A stretch of 64,000 bases of DNA from Brasilonema sennae CENA114. Lineage in GTDB: Bacteria; Cyanobacteriota; Cyanobacteriia; Cyanobacteriales; Nostocaceae. A model generated the notes under the pieces. The model was given only the letters and a program-made list of their open reading frames with translations. It ran no database searches and was not told where the DNA came from. The translations under genes and the position numbers were made by a program. Every line of letters starts with the position of its first letter. Position 1 is the first letter of the stretch. Shown here piece after piece: positions 54,812-64,000 of the stretch. The stretch is taken from positions 1,810,654 through 1,874,653 of the forward strand of contig NZ_CP030118.1 of NCBI RefSeq assembly GCF_006968745.1, given 5' to 3'.

Positions 54812-55244
54812 GAGAATTAAATTTAGGTTGGTTATATAAAACCATTGTGGTGGTAGAATTCTGTTGGAAACCAATCCTTTCGTAGAACCGCTGCTTGTGA
54901 GTTGTCATCAAATAGACACGCTCAACACGATTCATGCGCGGGTGGCTCAAAACAGTTTCCACCAACTTACTTCCCAGTCCAGTATCACGGTACTCTGGAT
55001 GAATGGCAACATCCCAAATGGTAGCGCGATAAACACAATCAGAAGTTGCTCTAGCAAAGCCAATTAATCGTTCTCCATCCCAAACGGTAATCACAGGGTC
55101 GCTGTTTGCAATCGCTATGCCTAAATCTTCAATGCTGCGATTATTTGCCCAGAAAGCAGAAATGTTTAAGAGCTGTTGGATCTGATAAAGGTCGATTTTA
55201 GACTTGCGATCGCTAAATCGAATCTGATTGTGACTAGAGTTCAT
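54771..55244 (-). CDS. GNAT-family N-acetyltransferase
   Basis: A 157-residue acetyltransferase. [20 protein letters not shown], then DVAIHPEYRDTGLGSKLVETVL (acetyl-CoA loop) and FYERIGF form the GNAT core. The motif GFARATSD followed by ATIWDV is shared with the GNAT at 11416-11967, so the two are paralogues. The final ~14 residues (SVDVQLQESLGG region) are encoded in sequence shared with the convergent kinase gene. Confidence 0.85.
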   Translation of the reverse strand: MNSSHNQIRFSDRKSKIDLYQIQQLLNISAFWANNRSIEDLGIAIANSDPVITVWDGERLIGFARATSDCVYRATIWDVAIHPEYRDTGLGSKLVETVLSHPRMNRVERVYLMTTHKQRFYERIGFQQNSTTTMVLYNQPKFNSLSVDVQLQESLGG

Positions 55245-55351
55245 GGATGTTACCGAATCGTTGGAGTATATTCGCTACCTTTTTATCCGATTTTGTAAGA
55301 TAGTGCTATACCTGTATCAATTGTAAGCTTAAAAAAAGTTAATATTTTCAT

Positions 55352-55765
55352 TTAACTACAAACCCATTTCCAGAAAGGATGACTTGGTCCTTGCTGACGT
55401 ATCCGGAAAACCTGTTGTTCTAAGCGTTCCTTTTCCTGCGGTGGTAGTCCGAATAAAATATTGCGACTTTGCCAAATTAGAACAGCAACGGTCATACCGA
55501 GACAAAAAAATAGACCAAGACTAGCCAATAAATGGTAGTACAGACCGTATCGCACAGCTACCCAGGTAAAGTATTGTCGCCACAGAACAATTTCGCCTCG
55601 TAAGCCCCATACACAAAAGGGCGCGATTGTCAACCATAAAAAGCCAACAAATAACCATCGGCTATAAACTTCTAATTGGTGTAGGTTTTGTACTTGTTTT
55701 GTCAAACACAAATCACTGTTGTCTTTGTACCAGTTAGTTTTTCGTTGTTCTTCTGGTTGATCCAT
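55352..55765 (-). CDS. Conserved-looking membrane protein
   Basis: A 137-residue protein; ATG at 55765 (MDQPEEQRKTNWYK) is preferred to a GTG at 55804. It has two hydrophobic helices (WLFVGFLWLTIAPFCVWGL and LASLGLFFCLGMTVAVLIW) and a basic C-terminus with LPPQEKERLEQQVFRIRQQG. I know no function. It lies 77 bp... upstream side of secF transcription is elsewhere, as both read on the minus strand with this gene downstream of secF, so it may be at the end of the secDF transcript. Confidence 0.6.
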   Translation of the reverse strand: MDQPEEQRKTNWYKDNSDLCLTKQVQNLHQLEVYSRWLFVGFLWLTIAPFCVWGLRGEIVLWRQYFTWVAVRYGLYYHLLASLGLFFCLGMTVAVLIWQSRNILFGLPPQEKERLEQQVFRIRQQGPSHPFWKWVCS

Positions 55766-55881
55766 AGGTGAATGTGAAATGAGAAGATAGTGCGGCAGAG
55801 TCACTCAATTCGGGAACAGGCAACAGCAAACATTTAACTCTTAACAGAAACTCGTCAAATCTCACTTTTGCAAGAGGTCAG

Positions 55882-56868
55882 TTATTTTTCTGATGCTGCT
55901 GCGTCAATCGATTCAGTTGTGCTTTGGCTGGGTGTTGATTTACCTGTACGTTCTCGCCACCAAATCAGAAGAGTACTGGCGATGAAGATACTAGAATAAG
56001 CCCCTGCAGCAAAGCCAGTAATCAGTGCCAAGGCAAAATTTTTCAGTGTTTCTCCCCCGAAAAAGAAGATAGCAAATAATGTCAATAACACAGTGAGAGT
56101 TGTGTTTATTGACCGTGCTAAAGTTTGATTAACTGCATCATCTACAATCTCGCCAATTGGGCGATTAGGACTTGTTTTGAGAGTTTCGCGAATGCGATCA
56201 TAAATGACAACAGTGTCGTTAACGGAAAAACCTGTAATCGTCAGCAACGCCACAATAAAAAGGCTATCGACTTCCGTACGCAGTGTTAAACCTAGAATCG
56301 AAAAAATCCCTACTGTGATTAATATATCGTGAAATAGGGCGACGATCGCAAACACAGCGTAGTCCAACTGAAAGCGGACAGCCATGTAGATAGTGATGCC
56401 AACGAAGGAAACAAGCAGAGCAAGTAAACCAGTCCTTAACAGTTCTTGCCCAAGGGTAGGACCAACCGTGTTAATTTGGTTTTTTTGCGGATCGAAAGCG
56501 CCTATTTTTTCGCTGAGGGTATCTTGCAGTTGAGTACGTTGTTCAGGAGTTAAACTTTTTGTCCGAAGTGATACGCCGTTTTCTTTGCGTGTTTCCTTGT
56601 CGGTAACAACTTGGATACTGCTATCACCCAAACCTTGTGCTTGCGCCACTTCCCGCACAACATTGATATCTATTGGCTTGTCGCAGTTGTTGGGCTTGGT
56701 ACAATCCCGTTCAAACTGCAACCGCGTACCACCAACAAAATCTAAGCCAGGACGTAGGGGAGAACCAATTTGTTGCCAAGAAATCACCATTGAGATGATA
56801 CCAGCAAGAATAACGATGGCAGACGCAGTCCACCATAGCGATCGCGATTTGCTAATACTCAGTTTCAT
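55882..56868 (-). CDS. secF: Protein translocase subunit SecF
   Basis: A 328-residue membrane protein with six helices that uses proton motive force to complete protein export with Sec[14 protein letters not shown] is the family signature near residue 38. A periplasmic domain (~60-130) precedes the RND-like helices. [33 protein letters not shown] and [18 protein letters not shown] are typical SecF membrane motifs. The start overlaps the secD stop by 4 nt. The C-terminal tail is Ser/Thr-rich. Confidence 0.95.
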   Translation of the reverse strand: MKLSISKSRSLWWTASAIVILAGIISMVISWQQIGSPLRPGLDFVGGTRLQFERDCTKPNNCDKPIDINVVREVAQAQGLGDSSIQVVTDKETRKENGVSLRTKSLTPEQRTQLQDTLSEKIGAFDPQKNQINTVGPTLGQELLRTGLLALLVSFVGITIYMAVRFQLDYAVFAIVALFHDILITVGIFSILGLTLRTEVDSLFIVALLTITGFSVNDTVVIYDRIRETLKTSPNRPIGEIVDDAVNQTLARSINTTLTVLLTLFAIFFFGGETLKNFALALITGFAAGAYSSIFIASTLLIWWRERTGKSTPSQSTTESIDAAASEK

Positions 56869-58280
56869 CTTGCCACCTCTGCCTTATTTGTCACTGGTGG
56901 TACGTTCGGACAGAAAAGTTCGTTTTTACGCAGCGCCGGGAAAGTTATTGCCAAAAACATGAATGTGCGACTACAAGTGACTGCTGTAAACATACTGACA
57001 CCAACACCCAATGCCAAAGTCAGAGCAAAGCCTTTAACCAAACCAGACCCTAACCAGAACAATGCAGCACAGGCAATCCATGTTGTGACGTTACTATCTA
57101 AAATACTAGAAAACGCTCGGTAAAAACCAGATTCTACAGAACGATATAAAGATTTGCCTGCTCGCAACTCTTCTCGTGTACGTTCAAAGATGAGTACGTT
57201 AGCATCAACCGCCATACCAATGCTAAGAATAAAACCAGCAATTCCTGGCAATGTCAGGGTGACGCCTAACAAAGCAAAGCTTGCCCAAGTCAGGAGAGAA
57301 TAAATCACAAGAGCTATATCCGCAATCAGTCCTGGTAGTCGATAGTAAACCACCATAAAGATTAATACTAAACTCAAACCACCAATTCCGGCATAAATGC
57401 TGCTTTGAATACTGTCTTTACCTAAGGTAGCTCCTACTGTACGATTTTCTACAATTTCCACAGGTACAGGTAGTGCACCACCGCGTAGCTGCACGCCTAA
57501 GTCATTGGCTTCTTGTGAAGTAAATCGACCTGTGATGACAGCAGATCCTCCACTAATACCAGATGCGGCAAATTCTGGACCGACGGTAGGAAAGCTAATC
57601 AGTTCGTTATCAAGAAAAATACCTATACTGCGTCCGGTACCAGCAAGTTGTTTTGTCAGTTCGGCAAATAGTTGACCACCTTGATCATCGAAGCGAATGG
57701 CTACATTCCAGTTATTGCTTTGGGTTGGTTCGCCATAAGCGTCTTTAAGGTACTTACCAATGAGTGGTGGATTTGTGCTTTCAAATAATTCAGCGATCGC
57801 TGAATTACTCTTTTTGAGATCTTGCTGATTTTTTTCAATTGCAGCTTTGTCGTTAGTCTTTCGTTGTTCTTCCTGCTTTGCTTTCAATTGTGTTTTTGAT
57901 GCGTAAAATGTATTCAGTTGAATTTCTGTATTTGGCTTTTGCTTTTTGAACTCTAGCTGCGCCGTACCTCCCAGTACGCGTTCTGCTTGCTGTGGGTCGT
58001 TTACCCCTGGTAACTGTACTAAAACCTTGTCTTGACCTACAGTTTGGATCACTGGTTCCGAAACGCCTAAACCGTTAATCCGACCTTCTACGACTTTTTT
58101 AACAGCGTCTAATTCTCGCTCAGTTATCTGTGTAATTTCCGGTGTCGTTTTTACCTGAATTGTGAGCTGTGAGCCTCCCCGCAAGTCTAATCCCAGAGAT
58201 AAAGGAATCGTAGCAATCGCCGCAATTGCGGCAATTACCAAAACTAAAATCAAAGCTAATAGCGATTGCTGTCTTTGCAT
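56865..58280 (-). CDS. secD: Protein translocase subunit SecD
   Basis: A 471-residue partner of Sec[16 protein letters not shown] is near residue 29. The P1 periplasmic region includes [27 protein letters not shown] split at the ends, then [30 protein letters not shown]. The six-helix half carries [20 protein letters not shown], the conserved D-A-N-V motif of SecD. It is the first gene of secD-secF. Confidence 0.95.
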   Translation of the reverse strand: MQRQQSLLALILVLVIAAIAAIATIPLSLGLDLRGGSQLTIQVKTTPEITQITERELDAVKKVVEGRINGLGVSEPVIQTVGQDKVLVQLPGVNDPQQAERVLGGTAQLEFKKQKPNTEIQLNTFYASKTQLKAKQEEQRKTNDKAAIEKNQQDLKKSNSAIAELFESTNPPLIGKYLKDAYGEPTQSNNWNVAIRFDDQGGQLFAELTKQLAGTGRSIGIFLDNELISFPTVGPEFAASGISGGSAVITGRFTSQEANDLGVQLRGGALPVPVEIVENRTVGATLGKDSIQSSIYAGIGGLSLVLIFMVVYYRLPGLIADIALVIYSLLTWASFALLGVTLTLPGIAGFILSIGMAVDANVLIFERTREELRAGKSLYRSVESGFYRAFSSILDSNVTTWIACAALFWLGSGLVKGFALTLALGVGVSMFTAVTCSRTFMFLAITFPALRKNELFCPNVPPVTNKAEVAR

Positions 58281-59083
58281 ACCCTTACTTGCTGCGACAA
58301 AGGCTATAATAGCGTTCTTTGGAAGAGTTGTGACCTATGAGTTGACAGTTTTGAGCGACAACTTTTACAAAGAATTAGGGTGAGGAACTGTTACTTGATT
58401 TATGTGCATATCTATGCATAATTGTGATCATACATAGATATGCGCGGCATATTCTGCCAACCCTTGCGGGTAATGTTTGCCTGGACAATGATTTGAGAGC
58501 TTGTTACGAAAACGACACTACAGCTAGAAACCTGTTTGCTGATGAGCCACTGCGTTGCGGTGAATCCAGCGCTGGCAAGAGTTGTGCCTTGCGGTGAATC
58601 CAGCGCTGCAGGCGGGTTTCCCGCCGTAGGCGACTGGTGAACCCGGAGGGAGCCAGTACTTGATGAGGGTTTCCCGACAAAGGTATCTGGTGAGACCAGC
58701 GCTGCAGGAGGGTCTCCCTCCGTAGGCGACTGGCGAACCCGAAGGGCGTCGGGTTAAGCGCGTTGTGGCAACTTCGGAGAGGTTTTCCCGACAGAGGCGA
58801 CTGGTTCTCCCGTTGGGGGGTTCCCCCCGTTGAAGCATGTGGCGTTACTTAATCGTTCTCGACAGAGCTACAAGCTGGGGTTCACTTGTAGGTGTGTTGA
58901 CTCAAAAATCGTAGACTTCTAGAGTCTTAGTCTGCACGCTCCGACTTTGTACAGATTTACCTAGGCGTATGCCAAGTTCTGCATAGGTTTTTCGGAGCGG
59001 GCGGATTGTTGATTGTTAGCCTTTCGCTGTTGATATTTTACATTATCAACCACTCACTTCTAACCACTCCCCAATTCCACCTC
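58281..59083. repeat. Repeat-containing gap secD/pdhB
   Basis: 800 bp with no gene. Around 58400-58450 CATATCTATGCATAATTGTG is partly mirrored by ATACATAGATATG. From 58541 to 58850 is a G+C-rich array: two copies of TTGCGGTGAATCCAGCGCTG, GGTTTCCCGCCGTAGGCGACTGG, TTTCCCGACA-type units, and GTTGGGGGGTTCCCCCCGTTG. It belongs to the same repeat family as those at 16.4, 18.2 and 62.4 kb. Confidence 0.7.
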
Positions 59084-60067
59084 CTAAACGCGCAAAGCCA
59101 CCATCTTTTCCACAGCTTCAACAATTTGTTCTGGTTGAACGATGGTTAATCTTTCTAAAGTTCCGTTGTAAGGCGTGGGAATATCTTGGGAAGAAAGTCG
59201 CAATACAGGTGCATCCAATTCATCAAATAAGCGTTCATTAATAGAGGCAGTTAATTCCGCTCCAATGCCTCCTGTTCTCATGCACTCTTCCACTATAATC
59301 ACTCGATGTGTTTTTCTTACTGATGCACCAATCGTGTCAAAATCTAGCGGTTTAAGTGATATCAGGTCAATCACTTCTGGATCATAACCTTCTTTTTCCA
59401 ATGTTTTGACCGCTTGCGTCACATGATGTCGCATGCGTGAGTAAGTCAGAATTGTGACATCTTTGCCAGAGCGTACAACTTCTGCTTTATCCAGAGGCAG
59501 CAGATATTCTTTTTCTGGTAAATCTTCTTTTAAGTTGTAAAGCAGAACGTGTTCAAAGAACAACACCGGGTTATCATCACGAATAGCTGATTTCAGCAAT
59601 CCTTTGGCGTTGTAAGCTGTAGAACAAGCAACAATCTTTAACCCTGGTACAGCTTGGAAGTATGCTTCTAAGCGCTGGGAATGTTCTGCACCAAGCTGCT
59701 TGCCCACGCCTCCAGGACCACGAATCACCATTGGAATTTTAAAGTTACCACCAGAAGTATAACGCAGCATTCCGGCGTTATTGGATATTTGGTTGAAGGC
59801 AAGAAGCAAAAAACCCATGTTCATACCTTCAACAATTGGTCGCAACCCAGTCATTGCAGCCCCAACGGCTAAACCCATAAAGCTGTTTTCAGCGATTGGG
59901 GTATCTAGAAGCCGGAGATCGCCATATTTTTTATATAAGTCTTTGGTCACTTTGTAGGAACCGCCATAGTGTCCTACGTCTTCACCAAGAACAAATACAG
60001 TTGCATCGTGGGCCATTTCTTCATCAATGGCTTCCCGCAAAGCGTTGAAGAACAGTGTTTCTGCCAT
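59084..60067 (-). CDS. pdhB: Pyruvate dehydrogenase E1 component, beta subunit
   Basis: A 327-residue subunit of the E1 heterotetramer that decarboxylates pyruvate with thiamine diphosphate. [18 protein letters not shown] opens the chain, [17 protein letters not shown] holds the ThDP-binding Glu, and [20 protein letters not shown] and [20 protein letters not shown] follow. The C-terminal domain has [19 protein letters not shown] and [16 protein letters not shown]. The alpha subunit is not adjacent, which is usual in cyanobacteria. Confidence 0.93.
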   Translation of the reverse strand: MAETLFFNALREAIDEEMAHDATVFVLGEDVGHYGGSYKVTKDLYKKYGDLRLLDTPIAENSFMGLAVGAAMTGLRPIVEGMNMGFLLLAFNQISNNAGMLRYTSGGNFKIPMVIRGPGGVGKQLGAEHSQRLEAYFQAVPGLKIVACSTAYNAKGLLKSAIRDDNPVLFFEHVLLYNLKEDLPEKEYLLPLDKAEVVRSGKDVTILTYSRMRHHVTQAVKTLEKEGYDPEVIDLISLKPLDFDTIGASVRKTHRVIIVEECMRTGGIGAELTASINERLFDELDAPVLRLSSQDIPTPYNGTLERLTIVQPEQIVEAVEKMVALRV

Positions 60068-60271
60068 TAGACTTTTATATTGCGACTATTGTTCTAGAAT
60101 CTTAACGCGCATCTGCTCCCTTAGATGGTGAGCGATGCTGCAAACCGCGACGCACGCACGCGAACGCACGAGTTGCTTGTCTTGCGTTTAAAATTATAGG
60201 CTATGTGGCAGCAAGTCCTTGAACAGTTAGCAGTGAACAGTAAACAGTGAAAACTGGTAAGTGATCACTGA

Positions 60272-60616
60272 TTAATATCCAACTTCGTTGAAATGGAAAC
60301 TCGGGGAATCAGTGACTTGATTAACCTGGGTTACCTGATTCACCGGAGGAGACGAATTAACCGAATTTTCTGGAAATCTTCTCGGTCTTCCTGGTTTACG
60401 CTTATGTCGTTGATTGATAGATTTTTCGCTAGCAGCAGCCAGTTCTTCTGGTGTGCATTTAAACAGCCGCAATGCATCTAAATATTTTTTGGGTGTCATG
60501 GTTGGTTCTGTGCGCCCTGCTTCCCAGTTACGCACACTCGTTTCACTAATTGCAAGCCTGAAGGCAACCTCTGCGCGGCTGAGTCCCGCACGCTCTCTCA
60601 GGACTTGCATATCCAT
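60272..60616 (-). CDS. XRE-family transcriptional regulator
   Basis: A 114-residue protein; ATG at 60616 (MDMQVLRERAGLSRAEVAF) follows GGGAG by 8 bases. The HTH covers residues ~3-60: LRERAGLSRAEVAFRLAISE, then TSVRNWEAGRTEPTM. After it, LDALRLFKCTPEELAAASE and a basic KPGRPRRF motif like an AT-hook. The last ~30 residues have NQVTQVNQVT, a duplicated unit. Such small regulators are common in cyanobacteria; the target is unknown. Confidence 0.85.
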   Translation of the reverse strand: MDMQVLRERAGLSRAEVAFRLAISETSVRNWEAGRTEPTMTPKKYLDALRLFKCTPEELAAASEKSINQRHKRKPGRPRRFPENSVNSSPPVNQVTQVNQVTDSPSFHFNEVGY

Positions 60617-60858
60617 AGCCAATGCTCCCTTTGAAAAACTATAGTACTTATTTATAAAATCAATTGACGTAATAAAGCCAACTGAGCATTATTTGTTAAC
60701 TATATTATTTTATAATCTATTAGTTACGTATTTGGCAAACGGGCGATCGCCCTCACCCCCGCCAAAAGTTGCTCGTTGACAACGTTTGCCCTACTAATAG
60801 TGTAAATTTTTCTGTCGTCGAAAAAGTCTTGGCATTCAAATTTCTCTCCCAGCTAAAG

Positions 60859-60929
60859 GATAATCTCACACCCAGCCACAAAGACACCTAGATTAGCTCT
60901 TTGCCTTAGCAGTTTGGTGTGAGATTATC
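60859..60929. terminator. 14-bp perfect inverted repeat downstream of hemB
   Basis: GATAATCTCACACC (60859-60872) is the exact reverse complement of GGTGTGAGATTATC (60916-60929). Inside, CAAAGA/TCTTTG type complementarity allows a nested stem. It begins 53 bp after the hemB stop, so it may end the hemB transcript, though no T run follows. The rest of the 365-bp gap upstream of the XRE gene shows nothing else. Confidence 0.55.
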
Positions 60930-60981
60930 AAGCAAAGTTATCAAAACTTCACGTTGTAGCACTTGAGGCAAAACTCACCGC

Positions 60982-61962
60982 CTATCGCAACCACCGCGCT
61001 GCATCTTTGGCATGGTAAGTTAAAATCAAGTCTGCTCCAGCGCGTTTAAAGCCGATGAGAGTTTCCATCACCACACGCTGTTCATCAATCCAGCCATTTA
61101 AAGCTGCAGCTTTCACCATAGAATACTCACCAGAGACGTTATAAGCGGCAACAGGCAGGTTGCAAGCTTCCTTAACGCGCCAGATAACATCCATGTATGC
61201 CAAAGCTGGCTTCACCATGAGCATATCGGCACCTTCGGCAATATCCAGCTCAATTTCCTTTAGGGCTTCGCGAGAGTTACCGGGGTCCATTTGGTATGTG
61301 CGGCGATCGCCAAACTGTGGGGCAGAATCTGCAGCATCCCGAAATGGACCATAATAAGCCGAAGCATATTTAGCCGCATACGACAAAATCGGGGTATCAT
61401 GAAATCCCGCTTCATCCAAAGCACTACGAATTGCTTGTACAAAACCATCCATCATTCCAGAAGGAGCAATGATGTCTGCCCCAGCTTGCGCTTGAGATAC
61501 TGCTGTTTTCCCGAGTAAATCCAATGTTGGATCATTCAAAACTCGTCCGGTTAAATCACCCACTTGTAAATAACCGCAGTGTCCGTGATTTGTGTACTCA
61601 CACAAACAAGTATCAGCAATCACAATCAAATCTGGTACTGCTTTTTTAACAGCAGTCGCTGCTTTTTGAACAATACCGCAATCATGCCATGCACCAGTGG
61701 CATCACCATCTTTATCTGCAGGAATACCAAACAAGATAATCGCAGGAATTCCTAAGTCATAAACTTCCTTTGCTTCTTCCACTATTTTGTCTATCGAAAG
61801 TTGATAGACTCCAGGCATCGATCTGACTTCATTGGCGATTCCTTCACCTGGTACAGCAAACACAGGGTAAATTAAATCATTGGTAGTTAAAACAGTTTCG
61901 CGTACCATGCGGCGTAGTTGTGGATGGGTACGCAGACGACGAGGGCGATGGGTAGGAAACAT
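60982..61962 (-). CDS. hemB: Porphobilinogen synthase (delta-aminolevulinate dehydratase)
   Basis: A 326-residue enzyme condensing two ALA molecules, needed for chlorophyll, haem and bilins. ATG 61962 ([18 protein letters not shown]) is the usual start; the frame extends to 62028. [17 protein letters not shown] contains the Cys-rich metal site. The active-site Lys residues lie in [19 protein letters not shown] and [34 protein letters not shown] is another family block. Confidence 0.95.
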   Translation of the reverse strand: MFPTHRPRRLRTHPQLRRMVRETVLTTNDLIYPVFAVPGEGIANEVRSMPGVYQLSIDKIVEEAKEVYDLGIPAIILFGIPADKDGDATGAWHDCGIVQKAATAVKKAVPDLIVIADTCLCEYTNHGHCGYLQVGDLTGRVLNDPTLDLLGKTAVSQAQAGADIIAPSGMMDGFVQAIRSALDEAGFHDTPILSYAAKYASAYYGPFRDAADSAPQFGDRRTYQMDPGNSREALKEIELDIAEGADMLMVKPALAYMDVIWRVKEACNLPVAAYNVSGEYSMVKAAALNGWIDEQRVVMETLIGFKRAGADLILTYHAKDAARWLR

Positions 61963-62626
61963 AAATTTTTGTGAACTTACTAATACAAAATGTACACAAA
62001 ACAAAGCGTCACAAATAGTAGGATACAAACGCTTTGTAGTCAGAGATTCGGCAATTAGCGCTTAACTGTCACGCCATTTACCGAACTCGGGGCAAACCCC
62101 CGGTGGCTCCTCTACCCTACTGTTTGTAACGCTGTGGGGTAATTTTGTATTTTACAGCGATATCGTCAAACAAAAATCTTAAAAATTACCTCTATTTCTG
62201 TTTTTGGACGTAATTAAAATTTAATGGTGATGTGCGCGTAATTAGTCCAAAATTAAAGGCTGACTAGTGCCGCACTCGTCCCAAGGGGTGCGCAAGGAAC
62301 GCGAAATTCGCAAGCAGAAGAAATGGACTAGATCCCGCTGCGCTAACAAAATTCAAAAAGCTTATGCTCTAGGCTTTTCATTGATTTTGTAGGTCCGGAG
62401 CGGTGAGACAGCGCGAATGACGGCTTTCCCGACAGAGGCGACTGCGTAAGCGCAAGCGCACGCCAAGGGCGTTCGCGCAGCGTCTCCGTAGGAGATACGC
62501 GTAGCGTCTGGTGCAGGAGATACCCGGAGGGCTTGGGTGCAGGGTATGGGTGCGCTCAATGCGCCGTCATGTACTAGTAGGGCGAGTAATCTTATCAATG
62601 ACTAACGAGTGGCGGATGACAAAAAA
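61963..62626. repeat. Upstream region of hemB with palindromic repeats
   Basis: About 660 bp without a credible gene. Near 62080-62115 ACTCGGGGCAAACCCCCGGTGGC forms a stable hairpin in the hemB leader, a decayed member of the G+C-rich family. At 62380-62580 an array repeats TTTCCCGACAGAGGCGACTG, GCGTAAGCGCAAGCGCACGCC, CGCGTAGCGTCTGGTGCAGG and GAGATACCC. The hemB promoter must be in the first part. Confidence 0.6.
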
Positions 62627-62968
62627 CTAAAAAACCCGGACAATGTAGGGATAGCGGAAGGGTTGATCTGGATCGGTAAGAACATGAAAAACCGCCCAAA
62701 TTGTTAGTCCCCAATGGATGAGAAACCATAGACCTGCGAGTGGTAACAGCAAACCGAAGCTGACCCATATCAATGCTGTCACAATCGCTCCAAAAAGCCA
62801 TACATTTAAATGAAAGTTAATGGATTCTTTAGCATTTTCCCTGACAACTGGGTCTTCAGACAAAAAGAGTATAGCTATGGGTAGACCGACAGACACAAAA
62901 GTAGCGCTCAAGAAAATTGCACCATGACTCAGTGCTGACAAAATCTTTCGCTTATCTGGATCGTACAC
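62627..62968 (-). CDS. DUF4870-family membrane protein
   Basis: A 113-residue protein with three to four helices: LSALSHGAIFLSATFVSVGLP, HLNVWLFGAIVTALIWVSFG and LLLPLAGLWFLIHWGLTIW. RENAKESINFHLNVW is the characteristic DUF4870 segment (ENAK..INF). The function of the family is unknown. It is upstream-facing from prfC, with 209 bp between the two divergent starts. Confidence 0.8.
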   Translation of the reverse strand: MYDPDKRKILSALSHGAIFLSATFVSVGLPIAILFLSEDPVVRENAKESINFHLNVWLFGAIVTALIWVSFGLLLPLAGLWFLIHWGLTIWAVFHVLTDPDQPFRYPYIVRVF

Positions 62969-63138
62969 TGTTTTTTTCTCCTTCAGTTTGACTTGGTTAT
63001 TATATAACGACCACTAGACCTATCCAAAAATGGCTATGAAACCAATACCCCGCGCTCGCACTAAAAATCGATTTTTGGATCGGTCTACTACATAGGCGTT
63101 GTTGTCTTAAGATTAAAAGACTTACTAAAGTTGGAAAA

Positions 63139-63158
63139 AGTTAAGTTAAGTTAAGTTA
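63139..63158. repeat. AGTTA pentamer repeat in the prfC leader
   Basis: Four perfect copies of AGTTA end 20 bp before the prfC ATG. A slipped-strand change here would alter the promoter or leader spacing. Confidence 0.7.
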
Positions 63159-63177
63159 CAAGTAATCAAATAGCATT

Positions 63178-64000
63178 ATGTCTACTGAACTTGAGTCAGA
63201 ACTACACAAAGCAGTTGATAGCCGTCGCAACTTTGCAATTATTTCTCACCCAGATGCTGGGAAAACGACGCTGACAGAAAAGCTACTACTCTACGGAGGA
63301 GCAATTCATGAAGCTGGCGCAGTTAAGGCAAGACGGGCACAGCGTAAAGCAACCTCTGACTGGATGGCAATGGAACAGCAAAGAGGTATTTCGATTACCT
63401 CTACAGTATTGCAGTTTGACTATCAGGACTGTCAGATAAATTTGTTAGATACGCCGGGACACCAGGATTTTAGTGAAGATACCTATCGTACCTTGGCAGC
63501 GGCAGATAATGCTGTGATGCTTATTGACGTGGCGAAAGGTTTAGAACCCCAGACACGGAAGTTGTTTGAAGTGTGTAAGCTGCGCGGTATACCCATCTTC
63601 ACGTTTGTGAATAAGTTGGATCGTCCAGGAAGGGAACCTTTGGAATTGTTGGACGAAATTGAGCAGGAATTGGGCCTGGTAACTTATGCTGTGAATTGGC
63701 CCATTGGCATGGGCGATCGGTTCAAAGGTGTGTACGATCGCAAAGAACAACAAATACACCTGTTTGAAAGAAGCGCCCACGGAAGTCGCGAAGCTGTCGA
63801 TACAGTGGTTGACTTAGGCGATGCCAGAATAGAAGAACTTTTAGAACAAGATCTCTACTACCAACTCAAAAACGATATAGAACTTCTAGAAGGAGTGGGA
63901 CCCGAATTAGATTTGGAATTGGTTCATCAAGGCAAAATGACGCCCGTTTTCTTTGGTAGTGCCATGACCAACTTCGGGGTTGAGTTATTCTTGAAAGACT
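63178..64000 (+). CDS. prfC: Peptide chain release factor 3, 5' part
   Basis: An open frame starts at ATG 63178 ([19 protein letters not shown]) and runs to the window edge, giving 274 residues of a ~540-residue GTPase. G1 is [16 protein letters not shown], switch-region [14 protein letters not shown]3 [16 protein letters not shown] and G4 [10 protein letters not shown]. The sequence SGAIHEAG-like [12 protein letters not shown] and [13 protein letters not shown] are specific to RF3 and not EF-G. It recycles RF1/RF2 after termination. Confidence 0.95.
   Translation, partial: MSTELESELHKAVDSRRNFAIISHPDAGKTTLTEKLLLYGGAIHEAGAVKARRAQRKATSDWMAMEQQRGISITSTVLQFDYQDCQINLLDTPGHQDFSEDTYRTLAAADNAVMLIDVAKGLEPQTRKLFEVCKLRGIPIFTFVNKLDRPGREPLELLDEIEQELGLVTYAVNWPIGMGDRFKGVYDRKEQQIHLFERSAHGSREAVDTVVDLGDARIEELLEQDLYYQLKNDIELLEGVGPELDLELVHQGKMTPVFFGSAMTNFGVELFLKD

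Noticed and set aside
58524-58838. Minus-strand ORF of 104 codons
   Set aside because: Within the G+C-rich repeat array between secD and pdhB.
62080-62115. Riboswitch in the hemB leader
   Set aside because: The stable hairpin resembles the dispersed G+C-rich repeats and no known riboswitch core is visible.
62362-62598. Minus-strand ORF of 78 codons
   Set aside because: Within the repeat array upstream of hemB.

Overview
The window is from the chromosome of a filamentous, probably heterocyst-forming cyanobacterium (order Nostocales). Evidence for this is a photosystem I cluster in the order psaF-psaJ-psaL, a cyanobacterial Tic22-like protein, many GCGATCGC (HIP1) octamers, A+T-rich heptamer repeats of the AATTCAA type, G+C-rich palindromic repeats, and NTPase/WD40 signalling genes. 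I cannot name the genus. About 50 protein genes and one tRNA are supported. The first gene (1-189) and the last (prfC, 63178-64000) are cut by the window edges.

Layout. 0.2-10.5 kb holds a thioredoxin-like ferredoxin protein, a secreted GMC oxidoreductase, a phosphonate/phosphite-type ABC transporter (phnD-phnC-phnE), a PhoD phosphatase with a PHO-box-like sequence upstream, tsaC, prmC and a Tic22-like gene. 11-17.9 kb holds tRNA-Pro(TGG), a GNAT acetyltransferase, an alpha/beta hydrolase, tsaD, psaFJL, gmk and a RemA-like regulator, separated by repeat-rich spacers. 18.7-31.3 kb is more accessory: a PsbP-like secreted protein, an atypical transketolase-like enzyme, a beta-helix protein, a G+C-rich secreted protein of likely foreign origin, rtcB interrupted by an intein, and a methyltransferase/HAD pair.

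31.3-37.0 kb is the best candidate for an undescribed system. Three minus-strand genes overlap by 8 and 4 nt: an HTH-NTPase, a 14-blade WD40 protein with a membrane hairpin inserted in its second propeller, and a second NTPase paralogous to the first but without the HTH. A divergent gene next to them encodes a small two-helix membrane protein resembling the TRADD-N-associated membrane domain of cyanobacterial conflict systems. Together they look like a split, membrane-tethered STAND-type sensor.

37-39.5 kb has lgt, coaD and a coiled-coil gene. 39.9-49.7 kb is an eight-gene minus-strand cluster resembling a type IV secretion apparatus: VirB10-like, two VirB8-like paralogues, VirB6-like, a VirB5-position protein, VirB4, and VirB3- and VirB2-position membrane proteins. 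No relaxase or coupling protein is in the window. 50-64 kb returns to mostly core genes: phoX with a three-unit PHO-box-like sequence, an exported truncated globin, a degenerate histidine kinase overlapping tail-to-tail with a GNAT gene, secD-secF, a pyruvate dehydrogenase E1 beta gene, an XRE regulator, hemB, a DUF4870 protein and prfC.

The phn transporter, phoD and phoX suggest a phosphate-starvation response spread over two loci, with PHO-like boxes visible before phoD and phoX but not convincingly before phnD. tsaC and tsaD, 5 kb apart, both serve t6A tRNA modification. All functional calls rest on reading motifs; no database search was possible.
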